In this document: piece after piece, positions 42,858 through 52,149 of the stretch
Layout: the number at the start of each line of letters is the position of its first letter
How positions within the stretch are numbered: the stretch's first letter is position 1
Source: Pseudonocardiaceae bacterium YIM PH 21723
GTDB lineage: Bacteria; Actinomycetota; Actinomycetes; Mycobacteriales; Pseudonocardiaceae
Direction: 5' to 3'
DNA length: 64,000 bases
Assembly: GCA_003600225.1 (NCBI GenBank)
Contig: QZFT01000089.1
Location: 1 to 64,000 of the forward strand
Made by a program: the position numbers and the translations under genes
Notes under the pieces: generated by a model
Told to the model about the DNA's origin: nothing
The model's input: only the letters and a program-made list of their open reading frames with translations
Database searches by the model: none

Positions 42858-42890
42858 GATGCCGGCCGGCCTCTGCGGCCGGTCGGCATC
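42858..42890 (+). terminator. Hairpin after snapalysin 2
   Basis: GATGCCGGCCGGCC / GGCCGGTCGGCATC arms with loop TCTGC; one mismatched pair. It lies 12 bases past the stop. Confidence 0.75.
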
Positions 42891-42965
42891 TCCGAACGAA
42901 CAAGATCAGGTCACGTTCAGTAATGATCTGCTCACACTTTGCCAACTGTTCACGACAGTCCTGCC

Positions 42966-43457
42966 GTGACCCGCAACACCAAGTTCCTCATCCTGGCCGC
43001 CCTCGCGCTCGCCACGGCGATCCTCGCCGCCACGTATTCCAGCGTCGCCTTCAGCAGCAACACGGCCGAGCGGCAGCCCCTCACCACCCTGAGTCCCGTC
43101 GACTCCACTGTGGACACGACCGTTCCGGGAACGAGCCGCCCGGCCGTGTCGAGCAGGCCCAGTTCCGCCACCGGCCAGGCGCCCGCCGCGGCGAACTGCA
43201 ACGCCGCCTATCCGACGGTGTGCATCCCGAACGGCCCTGACCTGGACTGCGGGCAGATCCCCGACCGGAACTTCGCCGTACCCGGAGCAGACCCCTACCG
43301 CTTCGACGCGGACCACAACGGCATCGGCTGCGAAGTGGATGTCCCCACGCCCCGAACCTCGGAACCGACGGTCTTGACTTCGCTCCCTCCCGCACCGACT
43401 TCTACGTCGTCCAGCAGCCAGCTGCCGACGACTCCGCCACCAACGAGCAAGGGTTAA
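42966..43457 (+). CDS. Exported excalibur-domain (calcium-binding-like) protein
   Basis: This protein of about 163 residues has an N-terminal membrane or signal segment (FLILAALALATAILAATYSS), a Ser/Thr/Pro-rich linker and a Cys-rich domain (about 75-125) that ends DPYRFDADHNGIGCE. The DxDxNGxxCE pattern is that of the excalibur extracellular Ca-binding motif. A Ser/Thr/Pro tail follows (TSTSSSSQLPTTPPP). It is probably anchored by its uncleaved helix or secreted. GTG 42966 was chosen; a TTG at 42939 is also in frame, and neither has a good ribosome site. Function is unknown. Confidence 0.75.
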   Translation: MTRNTKFLILAALALATAILAATYSSVAFSSNTAERQPLTTLSPVDSTVDTTVPGTSRPAVSSRPSSATGQAPAAANCNAAYPTVCIPNGPDLDCGQIPDRNFAVPGADPYRFDADHNGIGCEVDVPTPRTSEPTVLTSLPPAPTSTSSSSQLPTTPPPTSKG

Positions 43458-43515
43458 TCCGCACGTCCCCCAGTCGCGTCACCACTTTCCCGGCGAATAG
43501 GTAGATCATGAGCGA

Positions 43516-44136
43516 ATGACCACCGACAACTGGCTGGCGGATACCCGCGCCTCCTACGACGCGGACGCGGACGGCTACACCGACAAGGTCCGCGATCTGC
43601 TCACCCGGATGCCGTACCTCCGAACCGCTCTGGGAGTGTTCGCCGACCAGGTACTCACAGCGGGCGGCGGCTCCGTGGCGGATGTGGGCTGCGGCCCCGG
43701 ACACGTCACGTCCCACCTGCACAAACTGGGCGTGGACGCGTTCGGCATCGACCTGTCACCGGAAATGGTGGGGATCGCCAAGCGGGACCACCCCGGCCTG
43801 CACTTCGAGGTCGGCTCTATGACCGACCTGAAGCTGCCCGACACCTCCCTGGCCGGCCTGCTGGCCTGGTGGTCGCTCATCCACATCCCGGACGAGGAGG
43901 TGCCCGGCGTACTGGCGGGCTTCCACCGAGTGGTGCGCCCCGGCGGCCCGGTCCAGATCGGCTTCCACGTCGGCGACAGCACCAAGGTCTTCGGCCAGCT
44001 CCGCAGTCACCGCCGCACCCCGGAACGAGTGGCCACCTGGCTGCGCGAGGCGGGATTCGCGATCGAAGCGGAGCTCTTGGTCAACCCGGACGGCGACCGC
44101 CCCGGCGCCATCCTCTTCGCCCGCCGCCTGCCGTGA
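43516..44136 (+). CDS. SAM-dependent class I methyltransferase
   Basis: This 206-residue methyltransferase has the SAM-binding loop VADVGCGPGHVTSHLHKLG, the acidic residue of FGIDLSPEMV and motif VRPGGPVQIGFH. It belongs to the UbiE/Methyltransf_11 type, whose substrates range from small metabolites to lipids; nothing in the sequence identifies this one. The neighbours (excalibur protein, small membrane protein) give no pathway clue. Confidence 0.85.
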   Translation: MTTDNWLADTRASYDADADGYTDKVRDLLTRMPYLRTALGVFADQVLTAGGGSVADVGCGPGHVTSHLHKLGVDAFGIDLSPEMVGIAKRDHPGLHFEVGSMTDLKLPDTSLAGLLAWWSLIHIPDEEVPGVLAGFHRVVRPGGPVQIGFHVGDSTKVFGQLRSHRRTPERVATWLREAGFAIEAELLVNPDGDRPGAILFARRLP

Positions 44137-44274
44137 CAGATCATGTCGTCCACATCCGGTGATCTTGTGCCATCATCGATGCGTTCGTTCGTCTGTTTCT
44201 GGGCTAGAGGCGCGCTGTGGCGCTTGTGGTTGAGGTACAGCCGCTGATCCTTCCTCGCCGGGAGTACAGCGCTG

Positions 44275-44499
44275 ATGCTCGCCTCGATTCCGCAGTTCCC
44301 ACAGGTCGCCCTCTGGCTGTTCCTCGCCGCCCTGGCCCTGCGTTTCAGCGCGTTCGCCCTGATCACCGTGATCGCCGGCCTCACTGCGGTACTGACGAAC
44401 AACCACCGCCGAGCTCAGCGCGCCCTGGAGGTCCTCAAGATCACCGAGCGCCAGTCGACCCTGCTGGCCCGGCTGATCGCCCACCTCCCCAAGCGCTGA
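44275..44499 (+). CDS. Small membrane protein
   Basis: This 74-residue protein has one or two hydrophobic stretches (QVALWLFLAALALRFSAFALITVIAGLTAVL) and a basic helical C-terminus (NNHRRAQRALEVLKITERQ). ATG 44275 is preceded by GGGAG. I do not recognise a family. Third-position GC is high and the frame ends right at the edge of the F2 repeat, which supports a real gene but does not prove it. A longer frame start upstream has no ribosome site. Confidence 0.5.
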   Translation: MLASIPQFPQVALWLFLAALALRFSAFALITVIAGLTAVLTNNHRRAQRALEVLKITERQSTLLARLIAHLPKR

Positions 44500-44502
44500 G
44501 CG

Positions 44503-44605
44503 ACCTGAAGGCGTCCATCGTGTACTTCAACGCAACGAAGGACGCCATCGTTTACCTGGGGTAAACGATGGCGTCCTTCAGGTCCTCCACGGAAGCGGCC
44601 CCTAG
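44503..44605. repeat. F2 repeat module (CTGAAGGACGCC/TTTAC hairpin)
   Basis: Two tandem versions of GAAGG(A)CGYCATCGTKTAC, the second forming a hairpin with GTAAACGATGGCGTCCTTC (44537-44579). It is followed by a GGAAGCGGCCCC segment also present next to F2 at 11792-11892. The fadE25 stop codon lies in its right edge. It sits between convergent genes and may act as terminator for both. Confidence 0.8.
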
Positions 44606-45765
44606 CCCCTGAGCAGCGCCCGCGACATCACGACGCGCTGGATCTGGTTGGTGCCCTCGTAGATCTGGGTGATCTTGGCGTCGCGCATCATGCGCTCCAC
44701 CGGGAAGTCGCGGGTGTAGCCCGCACCGCCGAAGAGTTGGACGGCGTTGGTGGTGACCTCCATGGCCACGTCGGAGGCGAAGCACTTGGCGGCCGCGGTG
44801 ATGAAGCCGATGTCCGGTTCGCCGCGCTCGGCCTTGGCCGCCGCCAGGTAGACGAGGTTGCGGGCGGCCTCGGTCTTCATCGCCATGTCGGCGAGCATGA
44901 ACTGGACACCCTGGAAATCAGCCACAGCCTTGCCGAACTGCTTGCGCTCCTTGATGTACGCGATCGACGCGTCGATGGAGCCCTGGGCGATACCGACCGC
45001 CTGCGCACCGATGGTGGGGCGGGTGTGGTCCAACGTCCGCAACGCGGTCTTCAGACCGGTGCCGGGCTCACCGATGATCCGGTCCGCGGGGATGGTGCAG
45101 TTCTCGAAGTGGATCTCGCGGGTGGGCGAGCCCTTGATGCCGAGCTTGCGCTCCTTGGAACCGACCACGAAGCCCGGGTCGTCCTTGTGCACCACGAAAG
45201 CCGAGATGCCCTGGGACTTCTTCGGCGCATCCGGATCGGTCACCGCCATGACCGTGTACCAGGTGGACTCACCGGCGTTGGTGATCCAACACTTGGTCCC
45301 GTTGAGCACCCAGTGGTCACCATCGAGGCGCGCGCGGGTGCGCATGGACGCCGTGTCCGAACCGGCCTCGCGCTCGGACAGCGCGTAGGACGCCATCGCC
45401 GAACCGTCGGCCAGCGACGGGAGTACCTGGCGCTTCAGGTCATCGGACGCCGCCAGGATGATCGGCATCGTGCCGAGCTTGTTCACCGCCGGGATCAGGG
45501 ACGAGGACGCGCAACCACGCGCGACCTCCTCGATCACGATGCAGGTGGCCACCGAGTCGGCGCCCTGGCCGTCGTACTCCTCGGGAATGTGCACCGCGGC
45601 GAAACCGGACTTGACCAGCGCGTTCAACGCCTCGGAGGGGAACCGCTCGTCCTCATCGCACTCGGCGGCGTACGGGGTGATCTCCTTGTCCACCAACGCT
45701 CGCACAGCCTCCCGCAAGGCATCGTGCTCTTCGGCGAGCCGGAAGGTGCCGAACTCAGGATTCAC
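44602..45765 (-). CDS. fadE25: Acyl-CoA dehydrogenase (FadE25-like)
   Basis: This 387-residue flavoprotein of the acyl-CoA dehydrogenase family catalyses the first beta-oxidation step. ASYALSEREAGSD and WITNAGESTWYTVMA are the FAD/substrate signatures. The catalytic Glu is in the C-terminal QIYEGTNQIQRVVMSRALL. It closely follows Rv3274c in position, upstream of purE-purK in the conserved order. GTG 45765 has a strong ribosome site (GGAGGTAACAAAG). Confidence 0.92.
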   Translation of the reverse strand: MNPEFGTFRLAEEHDALREAVRALVDKEITPYAAECDEDERFPSEALNALVKSGFAAVHIPEEYDGQGADSVATCIVIEEVARGCASSSLIPAVNKLGTMPIILAASDDLKRQVLPSLADGSAMASYALSEREAGSDTASMRTRARLDGDHWVLNGTKCWITNAGESTWYTVMAVTDPDAPKKSQGISAFVVHKDDPGFVVGSKERKLGIKGSPTREIHFENCTIPADRIIGEPGTGLKTALRTLDHTRPTIGAQAVGIAQGSIDASIAYIKERKQFGKAVADFQGVQFMLADMAMKTEAARNLVYLAAAKAERGEPDIGFITAAAKCFASDVAMEVTTNAVQLFGGAGYTRDFPVERMMRDAKITQIYEGTNQIQRVVMSRALLRG

Positions 45766-45840
45766 CTTTGTTACCTCCGAGTAACTAGTCCCTGCCAGGC
45801 AGCTTAGTGCTCCCGTCCAGCGGTGCGGAGATGTCGGCTG

Positions 45841-47199
45841 TCACACCACCGAAACGACGGTGACACCGGCGAAGACCAGATACAACACGCCCAGCACCAG
45901 CAGGCCGAATCGGATCAGCTTGGACTCGTCCTTCTCCCCGGCGATGGCGCAGATCAACACGATCATCGGCAGCGAGGCCAGCGCCGAATGCCCCGCACCG
46001 GCGTTCTGCAGGCCGGTGAACACCAGCGGGTGTCCCAGTTCCCGGCCCACCGCCAGCTGGAGATCCATCAGCAACGCGTTCCCGCCGACCGTGGACCCGG
46101 TGAGGAAGCCGGACATCAACGCCAGCGCGGGCGCCACCAGGGCCACCCCGACGGGACTGAGGCCGGCCAGTACCCCACCGATCGCGGTGATCATGCCGCT
46201 GGCCACCATCAGCTGGGACATCAACGCGAACGCGGTCACCGCGGTCAACGGCTTGCGCACCCTGGCCAACGCCGCGGAAACCTGACCGCCGGAAACAGCG
46301 CCCCGGGTCACCAGCAACGCGGTGATCAGCAGCGGCACGCCGGCCGAACTCAGCGGGTACCAGTGCATCGATCCGGCGGACACCGCCACGCTGTGGGTGG
46401 GCAGCAGGCGCAGCAGCAGGATCACCGCCAGCAGCAACCCGTACGGCCCCCACGCCCCGATCGGCATCCGGTGTGGCCTGCCCAGCACCAGCATGCCGAT
46501 CGCGGTGACCAGCAGGCCGGCCAGTACACCCGCCGGTTCGACGACGCCCAGCCAGTTGAAGAGCACCAGGAAACCGCTCAGCAACCCGCCGAGCGCCAAC
46601 CCCGCCCAGCTCCGGGACGCCAGCACGCCGAACAGTGGGAACACCCAGCCGCTGTACAGCAACGTCGACAGGCCCACGGTGGACGGGGAGTTCCCGGTCT
46701 GCTGGGCGGCGATCACCGTCGCCAGGCCGAGCGTCCCCCACGGCATGATCGCCATCGTCAGCATGGAGCCACGCAACGCGCGCTCCCGCTCGGTCAACGC
46801 CAGCATCACCGGCACGGTGACCAGCAGGGACACCCCGTAGCCGGTCATCGACTCCAGCGCGGGCGCCAGGCCGGTGACCACCAGGGCGCGTTTGTGCGCC
46901 GCCGGCATGTCCAGTTCACGCACCCACTGGGTCAGCCGCTCGTGCACCCGCCGAGCCTTGAGCACCTCGTTGAGGTACAGGCCGGGCACCATCACCGCGA
47001 CCACGGACAGCACCAGGATCCCGGAGACGCCGAGGGCGGTGCCCAGCTTCGTGGGAGGAGTGTCGAAGCCGGGCACCGCCAAGGCCAACGCCACGGCGAT
47101 GGCCAGTCCACAGAGGGCGGTGATGTGCGCGGGTCGGCGGAACACGGTGCTCAGGCAGAGCGCGGCGAACAGTGGGCTGACCGCCCAGACGACCAGCAT
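45841..47199 (-). CDS. LctP-family (L-lactate permease-like) transporter
   Basis: This 452-residue protein has about 12 helices and the LctP-family signatures ESMTGYGVSLLVTVPVM, MPWGTLGLATVIAAQQTG, SGFLTGSTVGGNALLM and LQNAGAGHSALASL. The family transports L-lactate or glycolate with protons; this shorter member may take another small organic acid. ATG 47199 is preceded by GGGGGG. It is divergent from a LysR-type gene with 96 bases between, the usual layout for a regulator controlling its transporter. It is an insertion between fadE25 and purE relative to mycobacteria. Confidence 0.85.
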   Translation of the reverse strand: MLVVWAVSPLFAALCLSTVFRRPAHITALCGLAIAVALALAVPGFDTPPTKLGTALGVSGILVLSVVAVMVPGLYLNEVLKARRVHERLTQWVRELDMPAAHKRALVVTGLAPALESMTGYGVSLLVTVPVMLALTERERALRGSMLTMAIMPWGTLGLATVIAAQQTGNSPSTVGLSTLLYSGWVFPLFGVLASRSWAGLALGGLLSGFLVLFNWLGVVEPAGVLAGLLVTAIGMLVLGRPHRMPIGAWGPYGLLLAVILLLRLLPTHSVAVSAGSMHWYPLSSAGVPLLITALLVTRGAVSGGQVSAALARVRKPLTAVTAFALMSQLMVASGMITAIGGVLAGLSPVGVALVAPALALMSGFLTGSTVGGNALLMDLQLAVGRELGHPLVFTGLQNAGAGHSALASLPMIVLICAIAGEKDESKLIRFGLLVLGVLYLVFAGVTVVSVV

Positions 47200-47295
47200 T
47201 CGTTCCCCCCGAAGTTCGAATGATTCTCATCTTCAAGGTGCAGACCCGTAAGGACAAGGCAGATTTTCTTCCGCTTACTCATTACAGTTACTTAG

Positions 47296-48189
47296 GTGTT
47301 CGCGATTGAACGTCTGCGCGCCCTGCATGCGGTGGCCGGGCATGGATCGATCGGTGCGGCCGCGCGGGCGCTGCACGTGACCGGCTCGGCGATCTCCCAG
47401 CAGCTGGCCAAGCTGGAACGGGAGGCGGGTACCCCGCTGCTGCGCAAGCACGGCCGGGGCGTGCTGCTCACCGATGCCGGCACGGTCCTCGCCCGGCATG
47501 CCGGCGCGGTGCTGGCCCAGCTCGCCCAGGCCGAGGCCGATGTCCAGGCGGCGGCCGGATCGGTGGTCGGCCAGCTGTCCATGGTCGGCTTCGGCACCTC
47601 GATCAGGGCCCTGGTGGCCCGCGCCGCCCAGGAGCTGACCGACGCGTATCCGGCGTTGCGGGTCGATCTACGGGAGATGAAACCGCCCTCGGCGATGGCC
47701 GCGCTGGTCGCCGGGGACGCCGACCTGGCGATCGTCGAGGACTACGCCGGCTACCCGGTCGGCGTGCCGCAGAACGTCATCCAGGTCCACCTGCTGGACG
47801 ATCCGGCCGACGTGATCCTGCCCGCCGATCATCCCCTCGCCGGCCGGGACCGGGTGAGCTTCGCGGAGTTCGGCAGGGAACGCTGGATCAGCTATTCGGA
47901 ATGCACCGTGTGCATGGACTGGCTGCTGCACGCCCTGCGCGCACACGGCCACGAACCGAGTCCGCACCACTACGCGTCGGACGAGGCGACCCAGCTGGCG
48001 ATGGTCTCCGCCGGGCTCGGCATCGCCGTCATCCCCCGGCTCGGGCGCAGTCCGCTACCGGCGAATGTCCGGGCCGTGCCACCGGATCCGGCCCAGGTGC
48101 GCCGCGTCTACCTGGCCTACCGCGAGGATTCGGCTGCTCGCCCGGCCATTACGGCGGCGATCCACACGCTGACTTCGTTTTCGGGCTGA
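47296..48189 (+). CDS. LysR-family transcriptional regulator
   Basis: This 297-residue LysR-type protein has a DNA-binding helix-turn-helix at about 2-60 (LRALHAVAGHGSIGAAARALHV, SAISQQLAKLEREAG) and a periplasmic-binding-like effector domain from about 92. It is divergent from the LctP-like permease and probably responds to the same compound. GTG 47296 begins FAIERLRALH; the TTAGGT region just upstream could be a -10. The intergenic 47200-47295 should contain the operator, but I could not single out a clear T-N11-A site. Confidence 0.88.
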   Translation: MFAIERLRALHAVAGHGSIGAAARALHVTGSAISQQLAKLEREAGTPLLRKHGRGVLLTDAGTVLARHAGAVLAQLAQAEADVQAAAGSVVGQLSMVGFGTSIRALVARAAQELTDAYPALRVDLREMKPPSAMAALVAGDADLAIVEDYAGYPVGVPQNVIQVHLLDDPADVILPADHPLAGRDRVSFAEFGRERWISYSECTVCMDWLLHALRAHGHEPSPHHYASDEATQLAMVSAGLGIAVIPRLGRSPLPANVRAVPPDPAQVRRVYLAYREDSAARPAITAAIHTLTSFSG

Positions 48190-48309
48190 CCCGGTCTGCG
48201 TTTACTGAGCTGCACAACAGTTCCGGCGACGGCACAGTGTCGGGTGAACCACCCCCACCCAGCCCCTCCTGAGTGGTCGCCAGCCCCCGGCCGACCCACC
48301 TGCTGGGCC

Positions 48310-48347
48310 GCAGGCTCCGGGCGCCCCCACCCCGACCCGGAGCCTGC
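48310..48347. terminator. Bidirectional terminator, LysR / AraC genes
   Basis: Perfect 12-base arms GCAGGCTCCGGG / CCCGGAGCCTGC separated by 14 bases, between convergent genes. It ends 1 base before the AraC stop codon. Confidence 0.75.
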
Positions 48348-48348
48348 T

Positions 48349-49296
48349 TCAGCGGGCACCGCCCATCAGGGTCCGCCGGGGTGCTCGCCCGTAGACCCCG
48401 CGGTAATAGGTGGCGAACCGGCCGAGGTGGAAGAAGCCCCAGCGGGCGGCGATGTCGGTGACCGTGACGCCGGTTTCCGGGTCGGCCGCGGCCAGGTCCC
48501 GGTGGGCGTGGTGCAGGCGCACCTCGCGCAGGTATCCCATCGGCGTCGTGCCGCGATACTTCTGGAACGCGTACTGCAGCGCGCGAACGGTGATCGGCAC
48601 CGCCGCCGCGATCTTCGCGACGGTGATCGGCCGGTCCGCGTGATCGTCGATGTAGGCCATGGCCCGGCGCAGCATGGGCGGGCAGGCGTCGTGCCGGTCC
48701 TCGATGGTGGGGCTGAGCACCGCGGTACTAGGGAAGGCCTGCAACACCGTGGCCGCGAGCAGCTGCGCGGCCGAGGAGACCACCAGCGGCGCGTCCCGGA
48801 CCAACGGCTCGGTCAGCACGTTGTCCCGCAGGAACGCGACGGTGGTCAGCAGCTGGGTGCCCAGCGCGGGAGTCACCGGCCGATGGCTGGTCAGCCGCAC
48901 CGGCTCGGCTCCGCAGTCCGTCATGGCGGACAACAGGACCGGGTCCAGCATGGTGACGTTGAAGCGTCCCTGAACCAGTCCGGACGTGGGCTGATCCGGT
49001 TGGGAGAGCAGGAAGACATCGCCGACGCCGTGGCCGTCGACCGCGTCACCGGACTCGATCCGGACATACTCCCCGGACTCGACGCCGAGCAGCGCGAGAC
49101 GACCCATCGGCTCGATCGAGAACTGCAGCTCGAACCCGTAGTCGACCAGATCGATACTGATCGGCCCCCACGACTCCCGCACGGCGGAGAAGTGGTTCCG
49201 GTCCGGCGACTCGCTCTTGAGCCGGATCGTCGCGTACTGCTCGGCGATGAACTGCTCGATCTCGCCGAGATCGTGGCTTTCGAAGTCCCATCCCAT
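48349..49296 (-). CDS. AraC-family transcriptional regulator
   Basis: This 315-residue regulator has an N-terminal AraC-binding-like domain (residues about 1-200) and a C-terminal double helix-turn-helix (IDDHADRPITVAKIAAAVPI, AFQKYRGTTPMGYLREVRLHHA, DIAARWGFFHLGRFATYYRGVYG). The N-terminal type (AraC_binding_2) is common in regulators of aromatic or small-molecule genes. ATG 49296 is preceded by GAGGCATC. No target is obvious: purE lies downstream in the same direction on the complement, and the transporter is controlled by LysR. It may regulate at a distance. Confidence 0.88.
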   Translation of the reverse strand: MGWDFESHDLGEIEQFIAEQYATIRLKSESPDRNHFSAVRESWGPISIDLVDYGFELQFSIEPMGRLALLGVESGEYVRIESGDAVDGHGVGDVFLLSQPDQPTSGLVQGRFNVTMLDPVLLSAMTDCGAEPVRLTSHRPVTPALGTQLLTTVAFLRDNVLTEPLVRDAPLVVSSAAQLLAATVLQAFPSTAVLSPTIEDRHDACPPMLRRAMAYIDDHADRPITVAKIAAAVPITVRALQYAFQKYRGTTPMGYLREVRLHHAHRDLAAADPETGVTVTDIAARWGFFHLGRFATYYRGVYGRAPRRTLMGGAR

Positions 49297-49354
49297 GATG
49301 CCTCGCGGACAGCGTGCACCAGGGACTCAACAGGCCGATAGGGCCGGTTGACGG

Positions 49355-49849
49355 CTAGTCGAGCGACTCCCGCAGCTTCGCGTCCTTCTCCAGCACGAGC
49401 TGCTCCAGGTCGGCGGCGAACTGGGTCAGCCGGGCCTGCAGCTTCTCGTCACCGGCGGCCAGGATGCGCACCGCCAGCAGGCCGGCGTTGCGCGCGCCGC
49501 CGACGGACACCGTGGCCACCGGGATACCCGCGGGCATCTGCACGATGGACAGCAGCGAGTCCATGCCGTCGAGGTACTTCAGCGGAACCGGCACGCCGAT
49601 CACCGGCAGCACGGTCGCCGAGGCCACCATGCCCGGCAGGTGCGCGGCGCCACCGGCACCCGCGATGATCACCTTCAGGCCGCGGTCCACCGCGCTCCGC
49701 GCGTAGTCCAGCATCCGCTGCGGGGTCCGGTGCGCGGACACCACGCTGACCTCGTGGGGCACGTCGAACTCGGCCAGTGCCTCGGCCGCCAGCTTCATCA
49801 CCGGCCAGTCCGAATCGCTGCCCATGATCACGCCCACCTGCGCGGTCAT
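49355..49849 (-). CDS. purE: N5-carboxyaminoimidazole ribonucleotide mutase
   Basis: This 164-residue class I PurE rearranges N5-CAIR to CAIR in purine synthesis. [13 protein letters not shown] and [12 protein letters not shown] hold the phosphate and His active-site residues; [12 protein letters not shown] and [12 protein letters not shown] are conserved. The ATG follows the purK stop directly, with no spacer, so purK-purE are translationally coupled as in mycobacteria. It converts the PurK product. Confidence 0.95.
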   Translation of the reverse strand: MTAQVGVIMGSDSDWPVMKLAAEALAEFDVPHEVSVVSAHRTPQRMLDYARSAVDRGLKVIIAGAGGAAHLPGMVASATVLPVIGVPVPLKYLDGMDSLLSIVQMPAGIPVATVSVGGARNAGLLAVRILAAGDEKLQARLTQFAADLEQLVLEKDAKLRESLD

Positions 49850-51043
49850 CTATTCACCACCATGCATGTCGTAGCCGTCTGCCCACACCCCGTGGGACAG
49901 GAAGTGTGCCGCGAGCTTCGCACGCCCGCGTACCTCGGTCATGTCCTCGCCGAGCAGCGTCACATGCCCGATCTTGCGGCCGGGCCGCTCCTGCTTGCCG
50001 TACAGGTGCACCTTGGCGTCCCGGAACCGGGCGAACAGGTGGTGCAGCCGCTCGTCGACGCCCATCACCGGTGCGGTCGGCGCGCCGAGCACGTTGGCCA
50101 TCACCACGGCGGGCGCGGCCAGTTCGGTGTCGCCGAGCGGGTAGTCCAGCACCGCGCGCACGTGCTGCTCGAACTGCGAGGTGCGCGAGCCCTCGATGGT
50201 CCAGTGCCCGGAGTTGTGCGGGCGCATGGCCAGCTCGTTCACCACCAGGCCGTCGGCGGTCTCGAACAGCTCGACCGCCAGCACGCCGACCACGTCCAGC
50301 TCGCTGGCGATCCGCAGGGCCAGCTCGGCGGCCTGCTCGGCCAGCTCCGGCGCCAGGTCCGGCGCGGGGGCCAGGACCTCGACGCAGATGCCGTCGGCCT
50401 GCACGGTCTGCACCAGCGGCCACGCGCTGCCCTGGCCGAAGGGGGACCGGGCGACCAGCGCGGCCAGCTCGCGGCGCAGCGGAACGCACTGCTCGGCCAG
50501 CAGCGAGGTACCGGCGGCCAGGAGTTCGGGGACGACGCGCTCGGCGCTCTGCGGGGTGTTCAACATCCACACGCCCTTGCCGTCGTAGCCGCCGGTGGCC
50601 GCCTTCAGCACGCACGGCCAGCCGTGTTCGGCACCGAACCGCAGCACCTGGGCGAGCTCGGTGATCTGCCGGTAGGGCGGCACCGGGGCGCCCAGCTCGG
50701 CGAGCCGGTTGCGCATGGCCAGTTTGTTCTGCGCGTACAGCAGCGCGTCCGGACCGGGGTAGACGGTGACGCCCTCGGCGGCCAGCGCACGCAGGTGATC
50801 ACCGGGCACGTGCTCGTGGTCGAAGGTGACCACGTCGCAGCCCTTGGCGAAGGAGCGCAGCGCGGCCAGGTCGGTGTGCGACCCGATCTGCACGTCGCGG
50901 CACACCAGCGCCGCGGGCTCCTCGGGATTGGTGGCCAGCACGCGGAGCGACTGGCCAAGCGGAATCGCCGCCTGGTGCGTCATGCGGGCCAGCTGGCCGG
51001 CGCCGACCATGCCGACGACTGGAGTACCGGTCTTCACGTCCAC
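49850..51043 (-). CDS. purK: N5-carboxyaminoimidazole ribonucleotide synthase
   Basis: This 397-residue ATP-grasp enzyme makes N5-CAIR from AIR, bicarbonate and ATP. VVGMVGAGQLARMTHQAA starts the N-terminal domain; CVLKAATGGYDGKGVW is the ATP loop; VELFETADGLVVNELAMRPHNSG contains the metal-binding Glu and Asn. GTG 51043 begins DVKTGTPVVG. Mycobacterial order purK-purE is kept. The next gene upstream is 20 bases away on the same strand. Confidence 0.95.
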   Translation of the reverse strand: MDVKTGTPVVGMVGAGQLARMTHQAAIPLGQSLRVLATNPEEPAALVCRDVQIGSHTDLAALRSFAKGCDVVTFDHEHVPGDHLRALAAEGVTVYPGPDALLYAQNKLAMRNRLAELGAPVPPYRQITELAQVLRFGAEHGWPCVLKAATGGYDGKGVWMLNTPQSAERVVPELLAAGTSLLAEQCVPLRRELAALVARSPFGQGSAWPLVQTVQADGICVEVLAPAPDLAPELAEQAAELALRIASELDVVGVLAVELFETADGLVVNELAMRPHNSGHWTIEGSRTSQFEQHVRAVLDYPLGDTELAAPAVVMANVLGAPTAPVMGVDERLHHLFARFRDAKVHLYGKQERPGRKIGHVTLLGEDMTEVRGRAKLAAHFLSHGVWADGYDMHGGE

Positions 51044-51063
51044 TTACCGGACTTTAAAGCGCC

Positions 51064-51891
51064 CTACCTGCGTTTACCCAATCGCGTGACGAGGCTGGCA
51101 GCCTCGTCCTGGGTGGCGGGCAGCGGAATGACCTGTGTCCGCACCGGTCCAACCCCGCTGATCTGCGGATCCACCGCCATCCGGTCGGAGATCATCCAGC
51201 GCAGGACATGGCTTTTGGTGACCAGATCCGGGTGGTTCTCGGTGAGCGCGACGGCGACCGTCGGACCGGCCACGGCGAGCGTCTGGCCGCCGGCGAACAC
51301 GGTGCGCAGCACGTCCGCTACCAGCACCATTGTCACCATCCGGGACCAGCCCATGGCCTTCGACAGGTCGGCGGTGACCGCCACGATGGCCAGGTCCGGC
51401 GTCGGGTCGGTGCGATAGACCTCACCCAGCCGAGTGAGCAAATACGCACCGCTGGCCAGTCCGGTGAGCGCGTCCGTCGCCTCGCGGCAGGCGACCTGCG
51501 CGGTGAGCGCGTCGGCCCAGCCCAGGGCGGTCGCCCGCATCAGGTCGGCGGGCACCGCGTTCGGGTCGACACCCACGAGACCCGACTTGTTGCCCAGCAC
51601 CGCGTGCAGCGCGGCCAGATCGGTGAGGGTCTCGGCCAGGCCGCAGCCGGCCTCGGCCCTGGCGTTCCCCAGCTCGGTCAGCGTCTCCGGGACGTCGACG
51701 CCCAGCACCACGGCCGAGCACACGTCGTCCACCTGCGGAATCACCCAATCGCTGGGGAAAGGCCAGCCGGCGGCGAGTGAGGCGGTGCGCCATCGCTGGC
51801 GCAGGGCGCGAGATTCCGCCCGCCGCATCTCACCTGGCGGCATGGCGGAGCCACCGGTAACGGCCCGACCGGCCGCTTCGGGAATGCTCAC
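51064..51891 (-). CDS. Degenerate GGDEF-like protein
   Basis: This 275-residue protein contains the motif TDALTGLASGAYLLTRLGEVYR, which resembles the DPLTGLxNRRYL entry of GGDEF domains. The catalytic GG(D/E)EF loop is not recognisable where it should be (near TVAVALTENHPDL). It is therefore unlikely to make c-di-GMP and may bind nucleotide or act as a scaffold. The N-terminal half is helical (ELGNARAEAGCGLAETLTDLAALHAVLG) and unrelated to known sensors. GTG 51891 follows GAGGTGG. It may be co-transcribed with purK-purE. Confidence 0.6.
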   Translation of the reverse strand: MSIPEAAGRAVTGGSAMPPGEMRRAESRALRQRWRTASLAAGWPFPSDWVIPQVDDVCSAVVLGVDVPETLTELGNARAEAGCGLAETLTDLAALHAVLGNKSGLVGVDPNAVPADLMRATALGWADALTAQVACREATDALTGLASGAYLLTRLGEVYRTDPTPDLAIVAVTADLSKAMGWSRMVTMVLVADVLRTVFAGGQTLAVAGPTVAVALTENHPDLVTKSHVLRWMISDRMAVDPQISGVGPVRTQVIPLPATQDEAASLVTRLGKRR

Positions 51892-52149
51892 TCCGCCACC
51901 TCGCTGGCGCTCGGCGGCTGCGTTCGCAGCGCTGCTGCGTCATCTGGCTCGCTCGCAGGCTCGCTCACGCCTTACTCCTCTCACCGACATTCACGTTCTC
52001 CCCCGGTTTTGTGTTCCCCTTGTTGACGCCGTTTCGGTTCATCCGTGACGGTGGTCCGGGTGACGTTTTGCAAATTCCTCCGCCACACTGGAATCCTGCG
52101 CGTCGGCTACAGTCAGTGAGCGGTTCGATACCAGGCAGGGAGGGCGCGG
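51892..52149. other. 258-base region between the GGDEF-like and sigma genes
   Basis: The first 75 bases are unusually rich in GCTCGC/GCTGCG motifs (TCTGGCTCGCTCGCAGGCTC). The remainder should hold divergent promoters. No gene is seen. Confidence 0.4.
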
